In this document: positions 1 through 6,748 of the stretch, in pieces
Numbering within the stretch: the first letter of the stretch is position 1
Layout of the letters: each line of letters begins with the position of its first letter
From: an uncultured Mycoplasmatota bacterium
GTDB taxonomy: Bacteria; Bacillota_I; Bacilli_A; RF39; UBA660
NCBI GenBank assembly: GCA_900552975.1
Contig: UWSL01000057.1
Span: 1 to 9,604, forward strand
Direction: 5' to 3'
DNA length: 9,604 bases
Notes under the pieces: generated by a model
What the model saw: only the letters and a program-made list of their open reading frames with translations
Database searches by the model: none
What the model was told of the DNA's origin: nothing
Program-made: the position numbers and the translations under genes

Positions 1-2
1 TA

Positions 3-272
3 TTTTTAATTAATTATTTTGCCGTTAGCACAGGATATCATAAATCCCAAATAAATAAAAAGACTGTCTTAACTGAAGAAAAAATTAAAGAATTTGAAGA
101 AGATGTTAAAAACGGTGAATATGTCGATATTAATGACTATGTTGTTGAAGATTATACAGATACATCTAATTTTATTTCCAAAGCAACTTCCAAATGTACT
201 AATTTTATTAGTGATATGTTAACTAATAATGCTGTTAAATTATTTAAAATAATCGGTAAATTATTTACTTAA
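3..272 (+). CDS. C-terminal part of an uncharacterised small protein (5' end outside window)
   Basis: An open frame enters from the left edge and stops at TAA 270-272, giving 89 residues. The first residues (FLINYFAV...) look like the end of a hydrophobic N-terminal segment, so the complete protein may be a short membrane-anchored or exported one. The rest is hydrophilic: a charged helix (EEKIKEFEEDVKNGEYVDI), an acidic linker, then a Ser/Thr/Asn-rich stretch ending in an amphipathic helix (LFKIIGKLFT). I recognise no domain and assign no function. Codon use resembles the genes to its right, and nothing suggests a disrupted gene other than the window edge. The 75 bases after the stop hold a new promoter, so it is not part of the next gene's main transcript. 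Confidence 0.7.
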   Translation, partial: FLINYFAVSTGYHKSQINKKTVLTEEKIKEFEEDVKNGEYVDINDYVVEDYTDTSNFISKATSKCTNFISDMLTNNAVKLFKIIGKLFT

Positions 273-290
273 AATAGCCAATGTAAATGC

Positions 291-320
291 TTGCTTCTTT
301 CTTTATTTAAATGATATAAT
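291..320 (+). promoter_or_regulatory. Sigma-A-type promoter with extended -10 for the zinc-ribbon gene
   Basis: TTGCTT (291-296) lies 18 bases before a perfect TATAAT (315-320), with TG at 312-313 making an extended -10. The predicted start near 327 gives a leader of about 20 bases containing the AAAAGGAG ribosome binding site (333-340). Confidence 0.65.
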
Positions 321-347
321 TTTTATAATAAGAAAAGGAGTACAACT

Positions 348-974
348 ATGCAATTAAAAGAGTTGAAATGTCCCAATTGTGGCGCTAAATTAAAAGTTAG
401 TCCAAATGAAAAAGAAAATGGTCAAATAACCTGTCCTTATTGTCAAACTAATTTTGTTATTGAAGATGAATATAATGCTGGATATCAATATACTAAAGGA
501 GCCTTAAAAGCTTCTGAAGAACAATTTGATGCAATCTATAAAAAAATTAGGTATAATCCAGTTTCTAAAATAATAACCATAATTTTTATTTGCCTTTTTT
601 GCTTTATTTTCATTATCAGTATTAGTACGATTGTTTCTATTAATAAAAATATGCAACCTAATAAAATTATTGATCAAGATGATGATAATCAACTACCAGC
701 TAATCGTGTTGCGGCCGAAGATTTTAATTTTACCTTTAAAGGATATAATGGAACTAAAAATAAATTTTTTATTGAAGGTTATTTAGATACTATTGTAACT
801 AATAATAAAACGAATCAAGATCATCAAATAAGCGTTAAATTTAACAATCAAGAAACAACTAATCCAGACGAAATAGTAAGCATTAAACAAAGTCTTCTAG
901 ATAATAAAGAATATGAATTATCAATGGATTATGATACGCAAGGATATTTCAATAAATTAACGATAACAGAGTAA
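348..974 (+). CDS. Zinc-ribbon protein with one transmembrane segment
   Basis: A 208-residue protein of unknown function. Its N-terminus is a classic zinc ribbon: C8-P-x-C11 and C29-P-x-C32, separated by a 17-residue loop, which should bind one zinc ion. A basic linker leads to one hydrophobic segment at about residues 75-98 (IITIIFICLFCFIFII...). A polar, Asn/Asp-rich C-terminal domain of about 110 residues follows, probably a small beta-rich domain on the far side of the membrane. By the positive-inside rule the ribbon should be cytoplasmic (Lys/Arg before the segment, Asp-rich DQDDDNQ after it). Start ATG 348 has AAAAGGAG 7 bases upstream and its own promoter. Zinc ribbon plus a membrane anchor is common among uncharacterised Bacillota proteins. 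A sensory or stress role is possible, but nothing here shows it. The gene appears monocistronic, because the next one has a strong promoter of its own. Confidence 0.85.
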   Translation: MQLKELKCPNCGAKLKVSPNEKENGQITCPYCQTNFVIEDEYNAGYQYTKGALKASEEQFDAIYKKIRYNPVSKIITIIFICLFCFIFIISISTIVSINKNMQPNKIIDQDDDNQLPANRVAAEDFNFTFKGYNGTKNKFFIEGYLDTIVTNNKTNQDHQISVKFNNQETTNPDEIVSIKQSLLDNKEYELSMDYDTQGYFNKLTITE

Positions 975-1012
975 TATTTTATTAATCTATATTCAATCCT
1001 TCCAATCCAAAG

Positions 1013-1042
1013 TTGACAATTATCAAAAAAACATGTTATAAT
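1013..1042 (+). promoter_or_regulatory. Near-consensus sigma-A promoter of the 1076-2356 operon
   Basis: Perfect TTGACA (1013-1018), an 18-base spacer and perfect TATAAT (1037-1042), with TG at 1034-1035 forming an extended -10. This is the strongest promoter by inspection in the window. The expected start is near 1049, giving a leader of only about 27 bases. Confidence 0.85.
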
Positions 1043-1046
1043 CTTC

Positions 1047-1065
1047 CCTTAATCAAAAATTAAGG
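1047..1065. promoter_or_regulatory. Inverted repeat spanning the transcription start and ribosome binding site
   Basis: CCTTAAT (1047-1053), loop CAAAA, ATTAAGG (1059-1065) is a perfect 7-bp inverted repeat. Its right arm overlaps the AAGGAGG ribosome binding site (1062-1068), and its left arm covers the predicted transcription start. It could be an operator. As RNA it could mask the ribosome binding site, but only if transcription starts at or before 1047. In an AT-rich leader a 7-bp repeat could also arise by chance. Confidence 0.4.
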
Positions 1066-1075
1066 AGGAAAAGTC

Positions 1076-1675
1076 ATGAAACAAGAAACACGTAACTATA
1101 CATTAGCAATTAGAAGAGCTCATAACGACTATCTTCCACTTGATTTACGTTTACTAAAACTGCCTAATGTCAGTTCATTACAAGCTATCGATTTTTTCAC
1201 CAAAACGCTTACTAGAGAAGAATTAATAATTGATATCATTAAAAATAATATCGCCGATAGTCAAGAATACTTTGAAGATTTCACTATTATTTTTAAAGAA
1301 AAAGGTCGTATTAGAGAATTACCTGAAGGCGTTTGTTTCATTGATGATGCCCCATATGTTGAACCTCAAACAATCATTGACTTTTTATATGAAAACTATC
1401 ATGATAAAATCTTAATTAACAAAATATATAATTACTTAAATAGCAAAACATCACCCGAAGAAGCCTCAGAAATTAAATTTATTTTAAACAATCTAGATAA
1501 ATTTGCTTCACGAGGTGATAAAGCAGTCCTCCTTATTTTAGAAAAATTAAAAAATGCCGATTATGAAGTCGTTCGTCTAATTGGAATGTATATTAAAAAA
1601 GTATTATTGCCTTTTCTTGAAAAAAAAGATAATATAAAGTTACATAAAAGCACTGCTGATTATTCAGCTGCTTAA
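1076..1675 (+). CDS. Uncharacterised 199-residue cytoplasmic protein
   Basis: I do not recognise this protein. It has no signal peptide or membrane segment and appears mostly alpha-helical. The N-terminal third contains LPLDLRLLKLPNVSSLQAIDFF and a charged region. The middle has a Pro-containing segment (GVCFIDDAPYVEPQ). The C-terminal half (about residues 120-190) is a run of amphipathic helices ending in a basic tail. There are no cysteine pairs, nucleotide-binding loops or obvious catalytic motifs. ATG 1076 has an ideal TAAGGAGGAA ribosome binding site and a near-consensus promoter, so strong expression is likely. The next gene starts 15 bases after its stop with no promoter between, so the two are co-transcribed. 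The pair may work together, but nothing in the sequence shows how. Confidence 0.8.
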   Translation: MKQETRNYTLAIRRAHNDYLPLDLRLLKLPNVSSLQAIDFFTKTLTREELIIDIIKNNIADSQEYFEDFTIIFKEKGRIRELPEGVCFIDDAPYVEPQTIIDFLYENYHDKILINKIYNYLNSKTSPEEASEIKFILNNLDKFASRGDKAVLLILEKLKNADYEVVRLIGMYIKKVLLPFLEKKDNIKLHKSTADYSAA

Positions 1676-1690
1676 TGTAAGGGGGATAAT

Positions 1691-2356
1691 ATGTCAATTA
1701 AAGAAAATAGAGAAAAATATATTAGTAGAATCTTAAGATGGCACCCAGATTATTTAGTTGAAAAATTTGAATTAATGTCTGATAATCAATTATATGCCGT
1801 TTATAAAGACCTTCAAAGGAAAAGAGAAGAGTTAGAAAAAGAAGTATATGCTTTAATTGAAACACAATCTTTATCAGAAAAATTACCACTTTCTGTTGTA
1901 CATACTTCTTCGTCCAATCAACTAAAGGCAATCTTAAACAACAGCCGTGTTTATATACCAAATAAAATGGAATTTAAGATGCCTGAAGAGTTAGATGACG
2001 TAGAATTTTTATCACCGGAAGAACTTTATCAAATACTAGGTGAAGATCCAAGTGATTATGCACCTCAATCTCTATTAGAAAAAGGCTATTTTGTTGAACC
2101 TGGGGCGTCTTTAAATCATCGCTTTTATGAAGAAAAAAAACAAAAAGAAGACGATTTAAAAAAAGAAATAATTCATCTATTGGCTCATTCAGCTAAAATA
2201 ACCGGTTTTGATAATAGTAAAGAAAACTTAAAAAGACTTCGTAACTGCTCCTTAGAACAATTAAAATATCTTTATGAAGAGTATCAAGAAACATTAAAAT
2301 CATTACCAACTCTTGAAGAACTTAGCTTAAAATTAGCAAACAAGCACCAAATGTAG
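1691..2356 (+). CDS. Uncharacterised helical protein with an internal repeat
   Basis: A 221-residue, charged, helix-rich protein of unknown function, second gene of the operon that starts at 1076. Its ribosome binding site AAGGGGG (1679-1685) directly follows the previous stop. The N-terminal helix region (MSDNQLYAVYKDLQ, residues 29-42) and a C-terminal one (CSLEQLKYLYEEYQ, residues 186-199) share the pattern S-x-x-Q-L-x-x-x-Y-x-x-x-Q with identical spacing, suggesting a duplicated helical module at both ends. Between them are a Ser/Pro-containing linker, an acidic stretch (residues about 99-120, EELDDVEFLSPEEL) and a coiled-coil-like Lys/Glu region (about 145-165). There is no membrane segment and no catalytic motif. 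A scaffold or partner-binding role would suit such a structure, but that is a guess. The stop codon lies in the loop of a terminator-like hairpin. Confidence 0.8.
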   Translation: MSIKENREKYISRILRWHPDYLVEKFELMSDNQLYAVYKDLQRKREELEKEVYALIETQSLSEKLPLSVVHTSSSNQLKAILNNSRVYIPNKMEFKMPEELDDVEFLSPEELYQILGEDPSDYAPQSLLEKGYFVEPGASLNHRFYEEKKQKEDDLKKEIIHLLAHSAKITGFDNSKENLKRLRNCSLEQLKYLYEEYQETLKSLPTLEELSLKLANKHQM

Positions 2357-2369
2357 TGCTTGTTTTGTG
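2338..2369 (+). terminator. Hairpin at the end of the 1076-2356 operon
   Basis: AAACAAGCAC (2338-2347) pairs perfectly with GTGCTTGTTT (2356-2365) around an 8-base loop, followed by a short T-rich run (TTTTG). The upstream arm lies inside the coding sequence and the TAG stop (2354-2356) is mostly in the loop, so a ribosome finishing the gene would cover part of the hairpin. The T-run is weak, so termination may be partial and xerD may also be read from the upstream operon. Confidence 0.6.
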
Positions 2370-2376
2370 TTATAAT
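2368..2376 (+). promoter_or_regulatory. Extended -10 promoter for xerD
   Basis: TGTTATAAT is a perfect extended -10 (TG 2368-2369, TATAAT 2371-2376) just after the hairpin. I see no good -35 hexamer at 16-18 bases; the corresponding DNA is the hairpin loop and right arm. The predicted start near 2383 gives a very short leader of about 13 bases, enough for the AGAAGGT ribosome binding site (2384-2390). Confidence 0.5.
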
Positions 2377-2395
2377 AGAAAAAAGAAGGTATAAC

Positions 2396-3304
2396 ATGGA
2401 TCAAACAATCAACTTATTTATTACATATCTAGCTCAAGAAAGACGTTATTCGCCTAAAACTATAATGGCTTATCAAGAAGATTTAAAAATATATAATGAA
2501 TTCTTAATTGCCAAAAAAATTAATTATCAAAAAATAACTAACGATGAAATAAGAACTTTTTTAAAATACTTAAATGATAAAAAGTACTCTAAAAATAGTA
2601 TATCTCGCTTATTAAGTGCTTTAAGACATTACTATAATTACTTAATTACTAAAAAAATTGTTACTAAAAATCCTTTTAAAATAATTCGTAATCCTAAAAA
2701 AGATAAAAGAATGCCCAATTTTTTACAATATGACGAATTAGAAAAAATAATAAATTCTATTGAACTAACTGATGAATTTAATATCCGTAATCGTCTTATT
2801 ATTGAATTGCTTTACGCAACTGGACTTCGAGTATCAGAATTATCCAACTTAAAAACATCTGCTATTAATTTTAAAGCTAAAGAAATTAGAGTAGTAGGTA
2901 AGGGAAGTAAAGAAAGAATTGTTTTCTTTGGTGATTATGCTAATGAAATTCTTTTATTATACTTAAAGGAAGCACGTCCTAAACTAGCTAAACAAGCAAA
3001 TGAATACCTATTATTAAATAAAAATGGTACTAAACTAAGTTCACGTGGAATAGAACTAGTTATCGAAAAAATAATCAAGGAATTATCAATTAAACATCAT
3101 ATTTCTCCTCATACCCTTCGTCATACTTTTGCAACCGACTTATTAAATAATGGTGCTGATTTAAAAAGTGTTCAAGAACTACTTGGTCACTCCTCGCTAA
3201 GTACTACTCAAATCTATACTCATTTAACAAATGAAAGATTAAGATCAGTTTATTTAAAAGCTTTTCCTCGTAAAACCGAAACTAAGAAAGGAAATAATCT
3301 ATGA
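2396..3304 (+). CDS. xerD: Tyrosine recombinase XerD-like
   Basis: A 302-residue site-specific recombinase of the phage-integrase family. The N-terminal SAM-like core-binding domain (residues about 3-85, with LAQERRYSPKTIMAYQEDL) precedes the catalytic domain (about 105-290). All six catalytic residues are visible: R145 (ATGLRVSEL), K169 (GKGSKER), H239 and R242 (HTLRHTFAT), H265 (LLGHSS) and the nucleophile Y274 (TQIYTHL). Spacing and length match XerD, which with XerC resolves chromosome dimers at dif. XerC-like or single-Xer proteins look similar, so XerD rather than XerC is a likely but not certain call. I chose ATG 2396 because it has AGAAGGT 5 bases upstream; an in-frame TTG at 2360 lies inside the terminator hairpin and upstream of the promoter's -10. 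The stop overlaps the next ATG by four bases. Nothing ties it to a local mobile element, and I see no dif site here. Confidence 0.93.
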   Translation: MDQTINLFITYLAQERRYSPKTIMAYQEDLKIYNEFLIAKKINYQKITNDEIRTFLKYLNDKKYSKNSISRLLSALRHYYNYLITKKIVTKNPFKIIRNPKKDKRMPNFLQYDELEKIINSIELTDEFNIRNRLIIELLYATGLRVSELSNLKTSAINFKAKEIRVVGKGSKERIVFFGDYANEILLLYLKEARPKLAKQANEYLLLNKNGTKLSSRGIELVIEKIIKELSIKHHISPHTLRHTFATDLLNNGADLKSVQELLGHSSLSTTQIYTHLTNERLRSVYLKAFPRKTETKKGNNL

Positions 3305-3933
3305 GTAATTTAATAACCACAATTACCAATATCGAGCTACCTAGTAATCATTATCTTAATTCAGAGAACATCTATCGTTACTTAGTTCAAGAACTAACTA
3401 AAGACTTAAATCCCCAAGATAAAGAAAACTATCTTGAATTTTTAGATGCTTTCTTTGAAGTATGGAATCTTTTTTATGATACTATTTGTCATCAAGAATA
3501 TCATAATTACAAACATAACAGATTTGACGATAAAGGTTATGATTTTAGTATCGGCTTTGATGAATTCATTACAGAATATGGCCTTGCTGATTACCAAAAT
3601 TTTATTACTATAAATCGTATCGTACGTATTTTACGAAACAAATACTCCCTTGAAGAAACTCAAATAATTATTAGAAATCATCTTCGTCTTTTTGCTACTA
3701 ATGAAAAAATTACTTTTTCCTATGAAGAATACCAAAAAAATGATATCTATCATTTTAAAGGAAGAATAAATTTATACTATCAAAATTTTATCAAACAATT
3801 TGATGAAGAAAGAAGGGATGGTTTACGTCGCAGTTACATGTTAGATATCGATGAAATCAAATCATATCTTCAAAATCATTTCCGTGAATTCAATCCTTAT
3901 TTTGCTCCTTGCGAAAAACAAAAAAAGCTATAA
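3301..3933 (+). CDS. Uncharacterised protein translationally coupled to xerD
   Basis: A 210-residue protein I do not recognise. Its ATG overlaps the xerD stop (ATGA, 3301-3304), so translation is coupled. A ribosome binding site (AAAGGA, 3287-3292) also sits inside the end of xerD. The protein is soluble-looking, rich in aromatic residues, Asn and Asp/Glu, and predicted mostly helical. The middle (about residues 55-90) has a His/Tyr-rich stretch (CHQEYHNYKHNRF) that could bind metal, though this is weak evidence. Around residues 100-135 helices NRIVRILRNKY and TQIIIRNHLRLF look like a helical bundle, without a clear helix-turn-helix. The C-terminus ends in a short basic tail. Coupling to xerD suggests shared expression, not necessarily shared function. 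Confidence 0.8.
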   Translation: MSNLITTITNIELPSNHYLNSENIYRYLVQELTKDLNPQDKENYLEFLDAFFEVWNLFYDTICHQEYHNYKHNRFDDKGYDFSIGFDEFITEYGLADYQNFITINRIVRILRNKYSLEETQIIIRNHLRLFATNEKITFSYEEYQKNDIYHFKGRINLYYQNFIKQFDEERRDGLRRSYMLDIDEIKSYLQNHFREFNPYFAPCEKQKKL

Positions 3934-3941
3934 AGATATCT

Positions 3942-3963
3942 TTGTCAAAAAAATGTCAAAAAA
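3942..3963. repeat. Two perfect 11-bp tandem repeats with A-tracts upstream of ppdK
   Basis: TGTCAAAAAAA occurs at 3942-3952 and again at 3953-3963 with no gap. Each copy carries a run of seven A, so the A-tracts are 11 bp apart, about one helical turn. They lie about 46-67 bases before the predicted ppdK start, where an UP element or intrinsically bent DNA would act. The TGTCA half also appears inverted (TGACA, 4010-4014) at the predicted start site, so a regulator-binding role is an alternative. Confidence 0.6.
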
Positions 3964-3993
3964 TTAAAATAAACAACGACTTACTTTAATCTA

Positions 3994-4002
3994 TGCTAAA
4001 AT
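3994..4002 (+). promoter_or_regulatory. Extended -10 promoter of ppdK
   Basis: TGCTAAAAT (TG 3994-3995, TAAAAT 3997-4002) is an extended -10. No good -35 is visible at 16-18 bases (the DNA there reads CAACGA/AACGAC). The phased A-tracts at 3942-3963 could compensate. The predicted start near 4009 gives a leader of about 28 bases. Confidence 0.5.
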
Positions 4003-4023
4003 AAATATGTGACATAGTATGGT

Positions 4024-4030
4024 AAGGAGG
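4024..4030 (+). promoter_or_regulatory. Ribosome binding site that fixes the ppdK start
   Basis: A full AAGGAGG lies 6 bases before ATG 4037. An in-frame ATG at 4019 is upstream of this site, so 4037 is preferred. It also gives the expected N-terminus (MAHKYVYLF...). Confidence 0.85.
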
Positions 4031-4036
4031 AAAATA

Positions 4037-6673
4037 ATGGCACATAAATATGTTTATTTATTTACAGAAGGTAATGCTGATATGCGAAATCTTCTAGGTG
4101 GAAAAGGAGCTAACTTAGCTGAAATGACTAATATTGGTCTACCAGTTCCACAAGGCTTTACAATCACAACCGAGGCATGTACACAATATTATGAAGATGG
4201 CCGTGAAATTAACGAATCTATTCAAGAGGAAATTAATGAAAACATCAAAAAAATGGAAGAAATAACTGGTAAAAAATTTGGTGATAAAGAAAATCCTTTA
4301 TTAGTATCAGTAAGATCTGGAGCTCGTGCTTCAATGCCAGGTATGATGGACACAATTTTGAACTTAGGTTTGAATGAAGAAGTTGTTAACATTCTAGCTG
4401 AAAAATCTAACAATGAAAGATGGGCTTGGGATTGTTATCGTCGTTTCATTCAAATGTATTCTGACGTCGTAATGGAAGTAGGTAAAAAATACTTCGAAGA
4501 ATTAATCGATGAAATGAAAGAAAAAAAAGGTGTTAAACAAGATGTTGAACTAGATGCTAATGATTTAAAAGAATTAGCAATGCAATTCAAAGCGGAATAT
4601 AAAGAAAAAATAGGTGAGGACTTCCCAGACGATCCAAAAGAACAATTAATGGGCGCTATCAAAGCTGTTTTCCGTTCTTGGGATAATCCACGTGCAAACG
4701 TTTATCGCCGTGATAATGATATTCCATATTCTTGGGGAACTGCCGTTAATGTTCAATCAATGGCTTTCGGTAATATGGGTGATGATTGTGGTACTGGTGT
4801 TGCCTTTACTCGTGATCCAGCTACTGGTGAAAAAGGTTTATTTGGTGAATTCTTAACTAATGCTCAAGGAGAAGACGTTGTTGCTGGTGTTCGTACCCCA
4901 ATGCACATTGCTGAAATGGAACAAAAATTCCCAGAGGCTTTCCAAGAGTTTAAAAAAGTTTGTAAAACTTTAGAAGACCATTATCGTGACATGCAAGATA
5001 TGGAATTTACTGTAGAACATGGTAAATTATATATGCTTCAAACAAGAAATGGTAAACGTACTGCTCAAGCGGCATTAAAAATTGCTTGTGATTTAGTTGA
5101 TGAAGGAATGCGTACTGAAAAGGAAGCAGTCTTAATGATTGATCCACGTAACTTAGACACCTTATTACATCCACAATTTGATACTAAGGCTTTAAAAGAA
5201 GCTAAACCAATTGGTAAAGGCTTAGGTGCATCTCCAGGAGCTGCTTGTGGTAAAATCGTCTTTACAGCTGAAGAAGCTGAAAAACAAGGAATTGGTGGCG
5301 CTGGCGAAAAAGTTATCTTAGTTCGCTTAGAAACATCACCAGAAGACATAAGTGGTATGAAAGCTGCCCAAGGAATTCTTACAGTTCGTGGTGGAATGAC
5401 ATCCCACGCTGCTGTTGTTGCACGTGGTATGGGAACTTGTTGTGTTTCTGGTTGTGGCGACATCTACATGAACGAAGCTAAAAAAGAGTTTACTTTAGCT
5501 GGACAAACATATCATGAAGGAGACATTATTTCTATTGATGGCTCAACTGGTAACATTTATGGTGGAGCTATTCCAACAGTTGATGCTAAAATAGCTGGTG
5601 AATTTGGTCGCGTTATGGAATGGGCTGACAAATATCGTAAACTAGGTGTTAGAACAAATGCTGATAACCCTCGCGATACTAAAAAAGCTATTGAATTAGG
5701 AGCTGAAGGCATTGGCTTATGTCGTACAGAGCACATGTTCTTCGAAGAAGAAAGAATTCCAGCTATTAGAAAAATGATTCTTTCTGAAACTGTTGAAGCT
5801 CGTGAAAAAGCCTTAGCTGAATTAATACCATTCCAAAAGAGTGATTTTAAAGCAATGTACAAAGAACTTAAGGGATTACCAATGACCGTTCGTTATTTAG
5901 ATCCTCCATTACATGAATTCCTACCAAAAGAAGAAGCTGATATTGAAGCATTAGCTGCTGAAATGAATGTAACAGTTGACCACTTAAAAGCTAAATGTGC
6001 TGAATTACACGAATTCAACCCAATGATGGGTCACCGTGGTTGCCGTCTTGCTGTTACATATCCTGAAATAGCAAGAATGCAAACAAGAGCACTAATGGAA
6101 GCTGCTATTGAAGTAAAAGAAGAAGAAGGCTATGATATTCTTCCTGAAATAATGATTCCTTTAATTGGTGAAGTTAAAGAACTAAAATACGTTAAAGATA
6201 TCGTTGTTGAAACAGCTGAATTAGTTAAAAAAGAAAAAAATTCTGACATGGAATACCATATTGGAACAATGATTGAAATACCTCGTGCAGCCATAACTGC
6301 CGATGAAATTGCTCAAGAAGCTGAATTCTTCTCATTTGGAACAAATGATTTAACTCAATTAACATTTGGTTTCTCAAGAGATGATGCTGGTAAATTCTTA
6401 GGTGCATACTATGATAAGAAAATCTATGAACAAGATCCATTTGCAAGAATTGATCAAAAAGGTGTTGGTGAATTAGTTAAAATCGCCGTTGAAAAAGGTA
6501 AACAAACTAGGCCAAATATCAAACTTGGTATCTGTGGTGAACATGGTGGCGATCCATCAAGTGTTGAATTCTGCCATAATATAGGATTAACATATGTTTC
6601 ATGTTCTCCATTTAGAGTTCCAATTGCTCGTTTATCTGCTGCTCAAGCTGCAATCAAAGCGAGAAAAAATTAG
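4037..6673 (+). CDS. ppdK: Pyruvate, phosphate dikinase
   Basis: An 878-residue cytoplasmic enzyme that interconverts pyruvate + ATP + Pi and phosphoenolpyruvate + AMP + PPi. In anaerobes it often runs toward pyruvate as a PPi-linked glycolytic step. Three domains are present at normal length. The N-terminal ATP-grasp nucleotide-binding domain (about 1-370) has LLGGKGANLAEM (K23) and SVRSGARASMPGMMDT (R93). The mobile phosphohistidine domain (about 390-520) has GGMTSHAAVVARGMG with catalytic H457. The C-terminal PEP/pyruvate TIM barrel (about 530-875) has GLCRTEHMF, GTMIEIPRAA, FSFGTNDLTQ and the catalytic C833 in GICGEHGGD. All key residues are intact. Arg codons are mostly CGT, as expected for strong expression. 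No PPDK regulatory kinase/phosphatase gene is visible nearby. The last residues (QAAIKARKN) lie on a 17-bp repeat shared with a leftover C-terminus at 7791-7862 that ends QAAIKAENEA, so the present tail may be a replacement. Confidence 0.98.
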   Translation: MAHKYVYLFTEGNADMRNLLGGKGANLAEMTNIGLPVPQGFTITTEACTQYYEDGREINESIQEEINENIKKMEEITGKKFGDKENPLLVSVRSGARASMPGMMDTILNLGLNEEVVNILAEKSNNERWAWDCYRRFIQMYSDVVMEVGKKYFEELIDEMKEKKGVKQDVELDANDLKELAMQFKAEYKEKIGEDFPDDPKEQLMGAIKAVFRSWDNPRANVYRRDNDIPYSWGTAVNVQSMAFGNMGDDCGTGVAFTRDPATGEKGLFGEFLTNAQGEDVVAGVRTPMHIAEMEQKFPEAFQEFKKVCKTLEDHYRDMQDMEFTVEHGKLYMLQTRNGKRTAQAALKIACDLVDEGMRTEKEAVLMIDPRNLDTLLHPQFDTKALKEAKPIGKGLGASPGAACGKIVFTAEEAEKQGIGGAGEKVILVRLETSPEDISGMKAAQGILTVRGGMTSHAAVVARGMGTCCVSGCGDIYMNEAKKEFTLAGQTYHEGDIISIDGSTGNIYGGAIPTVDAKIAGEFGRVMEWADKYRKLGVRTNADNPRDTKKAIELGAEGIGLCRTEHMFFEEERIPAIRKMILSETVEAREKALAELIPFQKSDFKAMYKELKGLPMTVRYLDPPLHEFLPKEEADIEALAAEMNVTVDHLKAKCAELHEFNPMMGHRGCRLAVTYPEIARMQTRALMEAAIEVKEEEGYDILPEIMIPLIGEVKELKYVKDIVVETAELVKKEKNSDMEYHIGTMIEIPRAAITADEIAQEAEFFSFGTNDLTQLTFGFSRDDAGKFLGAYYDKKIYEQDPFARIDQKGVGELVKIAVEKGKQTRPNIKLGICGEHGGDPSSVEFCHNIGLTYVSCSPFRVPIARLSAAQAAIKARKN
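6644..6660 (+). repeat. 17-bp direct repeat, left copy (in the ppdK 3' end)
   Basis: CAAGCTGCAATCAAAGC encodes QAAIKA near the ppdK C-terminus and is identical to 7830-7846. It is the candidate left junction (attL-like) of the inserted segment. Confidence 0.85.
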
Positions 6674-6692
6674 AACGCAAAAGCGTGAATGT

Positions 6693-6721
6693 AAGACTAG
6701 ATGACTAATCTAGTCTTTTTT
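6693..6721 (+). terminator. Rho-independent terminator after ppdK
   Basis: AAGACTAGAT (6693-6702), loop GACTA, ATCTAGTCTT (6708-6717) is a perfect 10-bp stem running into a T-tract (6716-6721). Its outer design and following bases (TAGTCTTTTTTAT) match the terminator at 7880-7920. Confidence 0.92.
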
Positions 6722-6725
6722 ATAG

Positions 6726-6731
6726 TATAAT
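6726..6731 (+). promoter_or_regulatory. Likely -10 element for the WYL-NADAR pair
   Basis: A perfect TATAAT lies just after the ppdK terminator and 18 bases before ATG 6749. The -35 position would fall inside the terminator stem and loop, and no good hexamer is there. A weak or activator-dependent promoter, or autoregulation by the downstream regulator, would fit. Confidence 0.45.
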
Positions 6732-6748
6732 TTATATAGGTGATAATT

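Noticed and set aside
2360..2395. Longer XerD start at TTG 2360
   Set aside because: It lies in the terminator hairpin, upstream of the xerD -10, with no ribosome binding site; ATG 2396 has AGAAGGT at good spacing and gives the usual XerD N-terminus.
2396..3304. XerD-like gene as the integrase of the ppdK cassette
   Set aside because: It lies outside the cassette, has the chromosomal Xer catalytic set and length, and no Xer/dif-like site is seen at the 17-bp repeats.
4019..4036. Longer PPDK start at ATG 4019
   Set aside because: It precedes the AAGGAGG site, which is itself translated in that version; ATG 4037 matches the normal family N-terminus.
5065..5463. 132-residue antisense frame inside ppdK
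   Set aside because: It is the complement of a highly conserved coding region, has a low-complexity Ser/Pro/Ala composition and no ribosome binding site or promoter.
6675..6686. ACGC-AAAA-GCGT hairpin just after the ppdK stop
   Set aside because: Only 4 bp without a T-tract; the 10-bp terminator directly downstream explains termination.
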